From: an uncultured Lachnospiraceae bacterium
GTDB lineage: Bacteria > Bacillota > Clostridia > Lachnospirales > Lachnospiraceae
DNA length: 31,798 nucleotides
Assembly: GCA_910578715.1 (NCBI GenBank)
Contig: CAJTRL010000044.1
Location: 1 to 31,798 of the forward strand
Direction of reading: 5' to 3'
Shown: positions 25,331 through 31,798 of the stretch, one piece after another
Layout: each line of letters begins with the position of its first letter
Position numbering within the stretch: position 1 is the stretch's first letter
Translations under genes and position numbers: made by a program
The notes under the pieces: generated by a model
Database searches by the model: none
Seen by the model: the letters and a program-made list of their open reading frames with translations, nothing else
Told to the model about the DNA's origin: nothing

Positions 25331-25368
25331 ATAAGAAAAAGACACCGGAGGTTTTGTCCCGATGTCTT
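25331..25368 (-). terminator. Intrinsic terminator after hisF
   Basis: On the minus strand AAGACATCGG (25359-25368) pairs with CCGGTGTCTT (25339-25348; one G:U-type mismatch), followed by TTTCTTATTT. The stem begins at the hisF stop codon. It ends the acidic protein-hisH-hisF unit. Confidence 0.82.
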
Positions 25369-26129
25369 CAAAGTCTTACCGAAATACCTTTTTTGCTTAA
25401 ATATTTTTTTAAATCCCTGATTTCCATCTCCTTAAAATGAAATAACGAAGCCGCCAGCGCCGCATCGGCTCTGCCCTCCGTAAACGCCTCATAAAAATGC
25501 TCCATTGTTCCGGCGCCGCCGGATGCAATCACTGGAATCGATACATTCTCCGAAACCTGTCTTGTCAGCTCCAGGTCATATCCGGCTTTTGTACCGTCTC
25601 CGTCCATGCTGGTCAGCAGAATCTCTCCGGCTCCCAGTTTTTCTGCCCTGACAGCCCATTCTACCGCATCGATTCCCATATCAATACGGCCGCCGTTTTT
25701 ATAAATATTCCATCCACTGCCATCCGGCCGCCTCTTGGCATCAATCGCAACTACCACACACTGACTTCCAAATTTATCCGCCGCATCCGCAATTAACTGC
25801 GGATTCATAATGGCTGCGGAATTGACCGATACTTTGTCCGCACCTTCCCGCAAAATGGCTTTAAAATCTTCTATCGTGCGGATGCCGCCGCCTACCGTAA
25901 AAGGAATGAATACCTTTTCCGCCACTTTCCTGACCATTTCGACAGCCGTCGCTCTTGCGTCGGAAGAAGCCGTAATATCCAGAAAAACAAGTTCATCCGC
26001 ACCGGATTTATCATAGGCGGCGCCGACCTCCGCCGGGTCACCCGCATCTTTAAAATTAACAAAATTCACGCCCTTGACGACTCTTCCGTTTTTCACATCC
26101 AGACAGGGAATGATTCTTTTCGTGTGCAT
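25368..26129 (-). CDS. hisF: Imidazole glycerol phosphate synthase subunit HisF
   Basis: The cyclase half of IGP synthase: ammonia from HisH converts PRFAR to imidazole glycerol phosphate and AICAR. The 253-residue TIM barrel has both catalytic aspartates at the usual positions, D11 (RIIPCLDVKNG) and D130 (VVAIDAKRRP), with phosphate-binding loops VGGGIRT, SVNSAAI, TSMDGDGTKAGYDL and ASGGAGTMEHF. GGAG lies 9 bases upstream of the ATG. It is 6 bp after hisH and ends at a terminator. No other his gene is in the window, so the pathway is split in this genome or these two genes are separated from the rest. Confidence 0.97.
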   Translation of the reverse strand: MHTKRIIPCLDVKNGRVVKGVNFVNFKDAGDPAEVGAAYDKSGADELVFLDITASSDARATAVEMVRKVAEKVFIPFTVGGGIRTIEDFKAILREGADKVSVNSAAIMNPQLIADAADKFGSQCVVVAIDAKRRPDGSGWNIYKNGGRIDMGIDAVEWAVRAEKLGAGEILLTSMDGDGTKAGYDLELTRQVSENVSIPVIASGGAGTMEHFYEAFTEGRADAALAASLFHFKEMEIRDLKKYLSKKGISVRL

Positions 26130-26135
26130 TGTTCA

Positions 26136-26744
26136 TTACTCCATTTCCAGGAAATTTTTCAAAATCCTCATGCCGGTCTCCGAACTCTTTTCCGGGTGAA
26201 ACTGACAGGCAAAAATATTCTCTTTTTCAACAGAAGCATGAATCTCCACGCCATACTGCGTTACCGCCCTGACAATCCCGGCATCCTCCGCCTGTAAATA
26301 ATAGGAATGTACAAAATAAACATAAGACTGTTCCTGAACGCCTTTAAAAAGTCTGCCGGGATTCGGATAAGAAAGCGAATTCCACCCGATATGCGGAATT
26401 TTTAAATCAGCTCCTTCCGGTATTCGAACAATTTTACCGGGTAAAATGCCGAGTCCTTTAACGCCTTCACTTTCTTCGCTGCTTTCAAATAACAACTGTA
26501 ATCCAAGACAGATACCCAGAAAAGGAGTCTTACGCGCCACAACTTCCCGAATAACCCCGTCCAATCCATATTTACGAAGTTTCCCCATCGCGTCGCCAAA
26601 AGCCCCGACACCCGGCAGAATCACATGCTCTGCCGATAATATTTCTTCCGGCTTCCTTGTCACAGCCGCCTGGCCGCCCAAAGCCGCTACCGCTTTTTCA
26701 ACGCTTCTTATATTTCCGGCATCATAATCAATGACAGCAACCAT
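26136..26744 (-). CDS. hisH: Imidazole glycerol phosphate synthase glutaminase subunit HisH
   Basis: A class I glutamine amidotransferase of 202 residues that supplies ammonia to HisF. The triad is visible: nucleophile C79 in PFLGICLGLQLLF, and H183 and E185 in CQFHPEKSSETG. The oxyanion region VILPGVGAFGDAM is canonical. AAGGTGA precedes the ATG by 6 bases. It begins only 14 bp after the stop of the large acidic membrane protein, so the three genes are probably cotranscribed, an unusual partnership. Confidence 0.97.
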   Translation of the reverse strand: MVAVIDYDAGNIRSVEKAVAALGGQAAVTRKPEEILSAEHVILPGVGAFGDAMGKLRKYGLDGVIREVVARKTPFLGICLGLQLLFESSEESEGVKGLGILPGKIVRIPEGADLKIPHIGWNSLSYPNPGRLFKGVQEQSYVYFVHSYYLQAEDAGIVRAVTQYGVEIHASVEKENIFACQFHPEKSSETGMRILKNFLEME

Positions 26745-26758
26745 TCTTCTTCACCTTT

Positions 26759-29410
26759 TCAGTTATTCTGATGTACTTCTACCGAGACCGGCTCGATATA
26801 TTTTACTTCGTCTCCGGGATTCGTAATTCCATCTGATGCCGTCCCATCTGCCGCAGTTCCTTCCACCATGCCATCCGGCGAACCGGCCGCCGCATCTGAT
26901 GCGCTGTCAGAAATATCATCCGAGGAAGTATTTGAATCGTCCGACGATGAACCGCTCAGGACATCCGCCGTCGGATTGTTTAAAATATCATCCGTAATGT
27001 TATCTGGTTCTTCCGGAAGTCCGTCAAGAATCTCCTGTTCTTCCGGAAGGACATCTCTTACCCCGTCTGTAGCTTCCTCCGGCGCTATCAGTCCGGAAAG
27101 AACGGCCGTTATTTTCTGTGTGTAAACAACATCATCTTCGGAATTGATGATATCCATAACATCTGCTTCGGAAAGCCGGTACTGTTCAGATAAAATTGCA
27201 AGAATCTGCTGGTATTTTTCTTCGACTTCACCCAGCACAAAGTACTCATCCGCCTCAGGCAGAAGCTCATAATATAATGCGGCGCCCTGAACAAGCGCAT
27301 TCAGCGCTTCCAGCTCCTTACCGTTCAGTTTCAGATAGTTGCGATAAGAATTTATCTTGCGTTCCATCTTCATAACGATAGTACTCTTATGTAATAGAAT
27401 TTCTTCCTCTTCGTTTAAATCCTTTCCATAAAGCAGTTCATAGACAACTTCATAATTTCCCATGTCATAAGCGACTCTTGCATCCCGCTTCTGCATATTG
27501 TCCGGTATAATGACCGCGAAAACAATAATGCACAACAAAATTGTCATACATAATAAAATAACAGGTATTACTTTTTTCTTTGAAAGTTTTTTTCCTGCAT
27601 CCGCCCTTACATCTTCCTCTACCGCCTCTTTTACTTTCTTTTCTTTTTTGGGCTTTTTCTTCTTTTTCTTCGCAGCGCCCTCATTTTCGCCGTCTTCATC
27701 GCCTTCAGCCGCCGCTTTCTTTCCTTTTCCTTTCTTCTCCTTTTTCTTCTTCTCTTTCTTTTCCTTTTTCCCTTTTTTCTTATCTTCTTCGCTCAGCTCT
27801 GCAAGGAGCTCCATATTTTCGTCCGAAGCCTCTCCCGTTTCTTCGGTGCCGGCCGCTTTTTCCTCTTCATCCTCGTCGGATTCTGTCAAAAATGCAAGAA
27901 ATCTTGCAAAAGCGCCCGGTTTCTTCTCCGCTTTTTCCCCTTCTTTGCCTTCTTCTCCGTCAGATTCTCCTGTCGATGCGAACTCGTCTGTTGTTTCCTC
28001 TTTTGCCGCCTTTTTATCTTTCTTTCTCCACTTTCTTTTCTTCTTTTCCTTTTTCTCTTCCTCCGGCGGCGCTTCTTCCTCTAACCCTTCGATAGATGCC
28101 GCTCCGTTCTCTCCGTCATCATCTCCCGGAAAGAAAGAAAACTCATTGTTATCGCCGGCAGACATATCATCCTCGCCGGAATCCGAAACGCTTTCTAATA
28201 AAGCCAGCATATCATCGTCAATTTCTTCATCCTGACCCGACTGCTCCAAAAGGTCATTTATTTCCGCCAGGTCATCCATACCGCCTTCATCCATTGCAAA
28301 ATCGTCCGACATTTCATCCGTGCCGCTTTCCTTGGTTGTCATGTCATCTGCCGAAGGCACCTCTTCCGGAAGATTATCCAGTGAAAAGTCATCACCAAGA
28401 GAATCATCCATGGACATTTCGCCCAAATCCAAGTCATCCAGCGATAAATCATCCTTCCCGGATTCCTCTATGCCCATATCATCTATATTAAAATCCTCCA
28501 GTCCCAAAGAATCTGCCGTATCGGAACCAAGCTCTCCTAACCCGCTGTCATCAAACTGCATATCCAGCCCTGCCTCGTCTAATGCCATATCGTCCAGTCC
28601 GTGTTCTTCCAGCGCAATATCATCCATACCTGTCTCTTCTAACATCATGTCATCCAGTCCTGACTCTTCCAATGCCATATCGTCCAGTCCTGACTCATCT
28701 AATGCCATGTCATCCAGTCCTGACTCATCTAATGCCATGTCATCCAGTCCTGACTCGTCTAATGCCATATCATCCAGTCCTGACTCTTCCAATGCCATAT
28801 CATCCAGTCCTGACTCGTCTAGTGCCATGTCGTCCAGTCCTGACTCGTCTAATGCCATATCATTCAGCTCCAGCCCGTCTAGTCCCGGTTCTTCCAATGC
28901 TTCGTTTCCTAATTCGGCTCCGTCTGCCGCTATACTGTCCAGACCGGATTCTGCCAGATTTAAATCATCTAATGCCATATCATTATCGATGTCTTCCGAT
29001 AACATGTCATTCATATCCGGTTCTTCTAATGCCAAATCTTCCAGGCCCATAGCATCTAATTCCGGCTCTTCCAGACTCCTGTTTTCTAATCCGTCATCTT
29101 CCAATGCCATGTCATTTAAGTCAAGAGCACTCAGTCCGTCATCTTCCGTTTCCGATTCGTTCAAACCGACATTATCCAATCCCATATTTTCAGAAACCAT
29201 ACTGCCTTCCGGCATATTATCCACCTGAATATCATCTAATATATCCGTTTTTGGAGCATACGGTGCCCGCTCAGGCTCTTCCCCAGTCAGCATTTCAATC
29301 GCACTTTTGGGCCTTCCCTCATCCTTTAAATTCCGGGTGGAAGAGTCTGCTACTTTTCCATCCATCATAGACTGTAATAAATTTTCCAGATATTCTTCGT
29401 TTGAACTCAT
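26759..29410 (-). CDS. Large acidic, repeat-rich single-pass membrane protein of unknown function
   Basis: I do not recognise the family of this 883-residue protein. Order: a short N-terminus (MSSNEEYLENLLQSMMDGKV); an extremely acidic region (about 55-450) with decapeptide repeats of the type LDDMALDESG, seven in perfect register at about 184-253; alternating lysine- and glutamate-rich stretches (about 455-613); one transmembrane helix (about 614-635, VIPVILLCMTILLCIIVFAV); a helical, TPR-like extracytoplasmic part (about 640-780, DARVAYDMGNYEVVYELLYG); and a Ser/Asp-rich tail. No signal peptide, so N-in/C-out. The start has GGAGAG 5 bases upstream. Followed 14 bp later by hisH. A scaffold in cell-envelope organisation is possible but only a guess. 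Confidence 0.8.
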   Translation of the reverse strand: MSSNEEYLENLLQSMMDGKVADSSTRNLKDEGRPKSAIEMLTGEEPERAPYAPKTDILDDIQVDNMPEGSMVSENMGLDNVGLNESETEDDGLSALDLNDMALEDDGLENRSLEEPELDAMGLEDLALEEPDMNDMLSEDIDNDMALDDLNLAESGLDSIAADGAELGNEALEEPGLDGLELNDMALDESGLDDMALDESGLDDMALEESGLDDMALDESGLDDMALDESGLDDMALDESGLDDMALEESGLDDMMLEETGMDDIALEEHGLDDMALDEAGLDMQFDDSGLGELGSDTADSLGLEDFNIDDMGIEESGKDDLSLDDLDLGEMSMDDSLGDDFSLDNLPEEVPSADDMTTKESGTDEMSDDFAMDEGGMDDLAEINDLLEQSGQDEEIDDDMLALLESVSDSGEDDMSAGDNNEFSFFPGDDDGENGAASIEGLEEEAPPEEEKKEKKKRKWRKKDKKAAKEETTDEFASTGESDGEEGKEGEKAEKKPGAFARFLAFLTESDEDEEEKAAGTEETGEASDENMELLAELSEEDKKKGKKEKKEKKKKEKKGKGKKAAAEGDEDGENEGAAKKKKKKPKKEKKVKEAVEEDVRADAGKKLSKKKVIPVILLCMTILLCIIVFAVIIPDNMQKRDARVAYDMGNYEVVYELLYGKDLNEEEEILLHKSTIVMKMERKINSYRNYLKLNGKELEALNALVQGAALYYELLPEADEYFVLGEVEEKYQQILAILSEQYRLSEADVMDIINSEDDVVYTQKITAVLSGLIAPEEATDGVRDVLPEEQEILDGLPEEPDNITDDILNNPTADVLSGSSSDDSNTSSDDISDSASDAAAGSPDGMVEGTAADGTASDGITNPGDEVKYIEPVSVEVHQNN
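28561..28890. repeat. 30-bp tandem repeat array coding for LDDMALDESG decapeptides
   Basis: Seven units of exactly 30 bp run from 28651 to 28860, differing at only a few, mostly third-codon positions (for example CATCC/CGTCC, GACTCATCT/GACTCGTCT/GACTCTTCC). Weaker units flank them on both sides (28561-28650 and 28861-28890), and degenerate ones continue outward in the gene. The units lack spacers and are within a reading frame, so this is a protein repeat. Confidence 0.93.
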
Positions 29411-29470
29411 AGCTTCTCTCCAAATAATTATTTATACTCAGAAGCAGCTTATAACAAAGCTACCTCTGCT

Positions 29471-29499
29471 ATTTTATCACATACGGCACAATTAAACAA
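29471..29499 (-). promoter_or_regulatory. Candidate promoter for the acidic membrane protein and hisHF
   Basis: Minus-strand -35 TTGTTT (29494-29499, 3 of 6) and -10 TAAAAT (29471-29476, 5 of 6) with a 17-bp spacer. The -35 box overlaps the end of the Sir2-like gene. The 81-bp gap also contains TATAAAT closer to the start, so the assignment is tentative. Confidence 0.4.
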
Positions 29500-30301
29500 A
29501 TCCATTTGCCAAAAAATCAATAGAATTTTCTTTTATTCCTGTCCCTCTGTCCCCCATATTTTCTCCGAGCTGGTACAGTGCAGAATGAATCCTGTACAAA
29601 AAGGATTTTTGATTATAATAAATAATTTTTTCAAAAGGCCATCTGATAATTGCAGGCATCTCCATACCTGCTCCCAGTTCAATTACACATGTTTTTTTAT
29701 TAACCGTTCCCTGAAGCCACTTTTTATAAATTTCCCATTGCGGCAGGTAGCCTTCCTCTGCGTACTTACTAACGCCAAGCTGATTAAATCTTTTCTTTTG
29801 GCCGCAATATTCACACACCGGCTCCGAGAGTTCTTCCAGTTTTATCTCTCTTTGAAAATAAGATAAAACTTTTTGATACATATCATTGTCAAACGCCATT
29901 ATCCGCCCGCTGCAGTTATAATCGCATTGCATCTGCCTGAAACCTCCGCAAGGCGTCACAATTCGGTTTTCCTGAAAACCATAACGGTATACATAATCAT
30001 CACATGCAATGGAAAGTATAAAGTAATTGCGCCCTTCTATCAGTTTTTTCAGATTTTGATATGCTCTATCCAGCTTACTGTCCGTAAAATTCTCCAATGC
30101 CATCTTTTGCAGAAAAGGAACAATCCACCGATATTCCTTTTGACCGGGAAGCTCTTTTTCCTCTATTTCTTTTTCAATTTCCTGATACCGCTCATTTTGC
30201 AATAAAAAATCCCAGTCATATTGAAATTCTTCTCCGATTCCGATTAAAATCATATCCGCATCATCACATTTATCCACGATTTTTGATAAGCTACATTCCA
30301 T
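29492..30301 (-). CDS. Divergent Sir2-like protein, probably without classical deacetylase activity
   Basis: A 269-residue protein resembling clostridial SIR2-family proteins. Support: a Rossmann-like start ADMILIGIGEEF where sirtuins have GAGxS; YFILSIACDDYVYRYGF where they have TQNxD; a cysteine set C118/C126/C130 with C163/C166 (EPVCEYCGQ) that could hold zinc; and the late segment CVIELGAGMEMPAIIRWPFE, common in this subfamily. The catalytic histidine expected before the zinc site is not present; TPCGGFRQMQC is found instead. NAD binding or ADP-ribosyl-related function is therefore uncertain. GAGAG lies 8 bases upstream of the ATG. It sits alone between CheV and the acidic membrane protein. 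Confidence 0.6.
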   Translation of the reverse strand: MECSLSKIVDKCDDADMILIGIGEEFQYDWDFLLQNERYQEIEKEIEEKELPGQKEYRWIVPFLQKMALENFTDSKLDRAYQNLKKLIEGRNYFILSIACDDYVYRYGFQENRIVTPCGGFRQMQCDYNCSGRIMAFDNDMYQKVLSYFQREIKLEELSEPVCEYCGQKKRFNQLGVSKYAEEGYLPQWEIYKKWLQGTVNKKTCVIELGAGMEMPAIIRWPFEKIIYYNQKSFLYRIHSALYQLGENMGDRGTGIKENSIDFLANGFV

Positions 30302-30330
30302 TTTTCAGACTCTCTTTCAATTTCTCCGTA

Positions 30331-30405
30331 TCACCTGGGCAAAAACGCTAATTTGCCTGAACGCCGCAGCAATTACGCAATTTCCCGTCATAATCGAACA
30401 GGTGA
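30331..30405. repeat. Structured intergenic element with 7-bp terminal inverted repeats
   Basis: TCACCTG (30331-30337) and CAGGTGA (30399-30405) enclose 61 bp that contain a further GCAAA/TTTGC stem. It lies in the 171-bp gap between the CheV terminator and the Sir2-like gene. A 24-codon frame (30317-30391, minus, starting MTGNCVIAAAFRQ) covers it but lacks a ribosome binding site. I recall similar sequence in gaps of related genomes, so it may be a dispersed repeat; unverified. Confidence 0.5.
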
Positions 30406-30431
30406 AAAGTTTTCTCTGCCCGCCGCCCGCA

Positions 30432-30460
30432 TAAAATACAAAAGCCGGGAACCCCCGGCC
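30432..30460 (-). terminator. Intrinsic terminator after cheV
   Basis: On the minus strand GCCGGG (complement of 30454-30459) pairs with CCCGGC (complement of 30444-30449) around a 4-nt loop and is followed by TTTTGTATTTTAT. It begins 13 bp after the cheV stop. Confidence 0.88.
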
Positions 30461-30472
30461 TTTGTTTTCTAT

Positions 30473-31369
30473 CTACTTTAATACTAATTTGTCAACAACT
30501 TTCACCAGACTACCGATTTCCGGTTTGGAAAGCTGTGCATCGGCGCCTAACGCCTCGCCTTTTCTCTTCATTTCCTCATTAACCAGAGATGAGAATATAA
30601 TAACCGGAATATTCTTCGTTTCATCATCTTCTTTAATCAACTTTGTCAGCCGATGTCCATCCATAAGAGGCATCTCGATATCGGTGATAACACATTGCAC
30701 ATGCTCATGAAGCGTTCCTTCTTCTTTGCAGTCACAAATCACTTCATATGCCTGCTGGCCGTTCTCCGTATGGATAAGATTCACATACCCCGCTTTATGT
30801 AAAGAATCCACAATTAACTTATTCAGCAGCGGCGAGTCTTCTGCAATCAGAATCGGGACATCATATCTTCCTCTTTCACCCAGTTCATCGATATCTGTCA
30901 GTTTCAGGCCAGTTTCCGGATTGATATCCGTCATAATCTTTTCAAAGTCCAGTATGATAATCAGTCTTCCATCAAGTTTGATAATTCCGGTAGAAATTCC
31001 TTCTTCTGCAGAAGAAACCGTGGAATCCGGTTTAATGATATCTTTCCATGATACCCTGTGAATGCCCACAACGGAATCAACATGGAAAGCAACATCAAGT
31101 TTATTAAAATTGGTAATGATAAAAAGACCACCCGCTTTCGATACGCCGCGCTGTAAGCAGTTTTTCAGGTCAATTGCCGTAATCATCGTATCGCGCGGCA
31201 TAAAGATACCTTCAATACTTGGGTGCGCATTCGGAACCGGTGTGACATCCATATAGGTTATGATTTCCTTAATCTTCGCCACATTGATGCCATATGCATT
31301 GCCATCCAGTTTAAATTCAAGTACCTCCAGTTCATTTGTTCCATTCTCAAGCAGAATCTTTGTATCCAT
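30473..31369 (-). CDS. cheV: Chemotaxis coupling protein CheV (CheW domain plus receiver)
   Basis: CheV links chemoreceptors to the CheA kinase and is tuned by phosphorylation of its receiver. The 298-residue protein has an N-terminal CheW-like domain (about 12-155: ELEVLEFKLDGNAYGINVAK, FMPRDTMITAIDLKNCL, GRLIIILDFEKIM) and a C-terminal receiver (about 170-298) with acidic pair E177/D178, phospho-acceptor D230 (VITDIEMPLMDG) and K282 (LSKPE). I set the start at 31369 (MDTKILL) because GAGGTGG lies just upstream and overlaps the GTG at 31378. No other chemotaxis gene is near. It suggests a motile organism. The upstream 147 bp contain a TATAAT-like box but no convincing -35. Confidence 0.95.
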   Translation of the reverse strand: MDTKILLENGTNELEVLEFKLDGNAYGINVAKIKEIITYMDVTPVPNAHPSIEGIFMPRDTMITAIDLKNCLQRGVSKAGGLFIITNFNKLDVAFHVDSVVGIHRVSWKDIIKPDSTVSSAEEGISTGIIKLDGRLIIILDFEKIMTDINPETGLKLTDIDELGERGRYDVPILIAEDSPLLNKLIVDSLHKAGYVNLIHTENGQQAYEVICDCKEEGTLHEHVQCVITDIEMPLMDGHRLTKLIKEDDETKNIPVIIFSSLVNEEMKRKGEALGADAQLSKPEIGSLVKVVDKLVLK

Positions 31370-31516
31370 GTAATCCACCTCACATTATATATTTAGAAAA
31401 TATCTTATAATCCACCAAATCGCCATCTTGAATATTTTATGGGATGAATTCTCTGTTTTTTAAGTATATTTTCTATCAACAGTATCAAATTAGATATATT
31501 ATATCATAAGTTTGAA

Positions 31517-31555
31517 CAAAAAAAAACACTATTTACAAAAAAGTGTAAATAGTGT
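31517..31555 (-). terminator. Strong intrinsic terminator of the rRNA operon
   Basis: A perfect 11-bp stem, ACACTATTTAC (31526-31536) with GTAAATAGTGT (31545-31555), 8-nt loop, followed on the minus strand by nine T. It lies about 115 bp past the 23S end and closes the rRNA transcript. Confidence 0.92.
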
Positions 31556-31618
31556 CTATCATACCCTCAAAACCAAATACCAAAAATCTTCATCCGTCTT
31601 CCTTTTCCCGTTTCCCGG

Positions 31619-31668
31619 ACAGTTCACGCCAGTGAACTGTAAGCGGAAGGACGCTCGCGGCCTTCCGC
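31619..31668 (-). other. Two hairpins in the 23S 3' trailer
   Basis: GCGGAAGG/CCTTCCGC (31643-31650 with 31661-31668) begins two bases past the 23S end, and ACAGTTCA/TGAACTGT (31619-31626 with 31633-31640) follows with a 6-nt loop. Both stems are perfect. They occupy the place where a 5S gene would often be found; roles in rRNA processing or trailer stability are inferred. Confidence 0.75.
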
Positions 31669-31670
31669 AT

Positions 31671-31798
31671 GGTCAAGCCCTCGACCGATTAGTACATGTC
31701 AGCTCCGTACATTGCTGCACTTCCACTCCATGCCTATCTACCTCATTCTCTTTAAGGGGTCTTAACTTCCGTGGGATATCTCATCTTGAGGGGGGCTT
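31671..31798 (-). rRNA. 23S ribosomal RNA, 3' end (gene continues outside the window)
   Basis: The minus strand carries the conserved 23S 3' terminal sequence: CCTCAAGATGAGATATCCC, then GTTAAGACCCCTTAAAGA, GGAGTGGAAGTGCAGCAA, GGAGCTGACATGTACTAATC and GGTCGAGGGCTTGACC. About 128 nt of the roughly 2900-nt gene are visible. I place the mature end near 31671 from the GGGCTTGACC ending, accurate to a few bases. No 5S sequence follows before the operon terminator. Confidence 0.97.

Noticed and set aside
27498..28235. A 245-codon plus-strand frame rich in Phe and Ser
   Set aside because: It is the complement of the lysine/glutamate-rich coding region of the acidic protein; composition explains the absence of stops.
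28561..28890. Regular 30-bp repeats that might resemble a CRISPR array
   Set aside because: There are no unique spacers between units and the units are in frame as a decapeptide; no cas genes are near.
28320..29228. A 302-codon plus-strand frame rich in Ser, Pro and Asn
   Set aside because: It is the antisense shadow of the repeat region of the acidic protein; its repeats arise from the 30-bp DNA period, and it has no ribosome binding site.
30317..30391. 24-codon minus-strand frame (MTGNCVIAAAFRQ start)
   Set aside because: No ribosome binding site, and it overlaps a structured intergenic element; treated as a repeat rather than a gene.
31560..31670. A 5S rRNA gene after 23S
   Set aside because: The stretch is two short hairpins and a linker; none of the conserved 5S segments is visible and the space is barely long enough.

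Overview
This window looks like a chromosomal segment of a Gram-positive anaerobe of the class Clostridia, most likely family Lachnospiraceae. The inference rests on gene order (ylxM-ffh-rpsP; yceD-rpmF then plsX-acpP-rnc-smc-ftsY), strong AGGAGG ribosome binding sites, consensus sigma-A promoters with 17-bp spacers, a CheV protein, and TrpB2, YitT, LytTR-DUF3021 and GH25 families typical of gut clostridia. I cannot name a species. Nearly every gene is on the minus strand, so transcription runs from high to low coordinates; the only convincing plus-strand gene is the NERD protein at 2217-3257.

From right to left (direction of transcription): the 3' end of a 23S rRNA gene (31671-31798), two hairpins and a strong terminator with no 5S gene between; a CheV chemotaxis adaptor; a divergent Sir2-like protein; a very large acidic, repeat-rich membrane protein followed closely by hisH and hisF; an ABC-2 type exporter (ATPase and permease) with a LytTR regulator and a DUF3021 membrane protein; TrpB2, a hybrid sensor kinase and a solute-binding lipoprotein; yceD-rpmF; then the block plsX-acpP-rnc-smc-ftsY followed by ilvA. 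Below that lie YitT, a membrane-anchored GH25 hydrolase, an AraC regulator, a DUF1905/C39-like fusion, an FHA protein, the plus-strand NERD protein, and finally ylxM-ffh-rpsP (rpsP cut by the window edge).

Functionally, the housekeeping genes cover protein targeting (Ffh, FtsY, YlxM), chromosome organisation (SMC), RNA processing (RNase III), phospholipid and fatty acid synthesis (PlsX, ACP), ribosomal proteins (L32, S16) and amino acid metabolism (IlvA, TrpB2, HisH, HisF). Signal transduction is well represented: a hybrid kinase translationally coupled to a substrate-binding lipoprotein, CheV, AraC, LytTR and FHA proteins.

I found no prophage, insertion sequence, CRISPR array or complete defence island. 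The less ordinary items are: several structured intergenic elements that look like dispersed repeats (one is present twice in the window); a 33-bp tandem duplication of the 3' end of the DUF3021 gene that repeats its stop codon; a homogenised 30-bp repeat array inside the acidic membrane protein; the kinase/binding-protein pair without a transporter; a DUF1905/cysteine-peptidase-like fusion; a Sir2-like protein lacking canonical active-site residues; and an rRNA operon end without a 5S gene. I do not see a clearly new multi-gene system; these are leads of modest strength.
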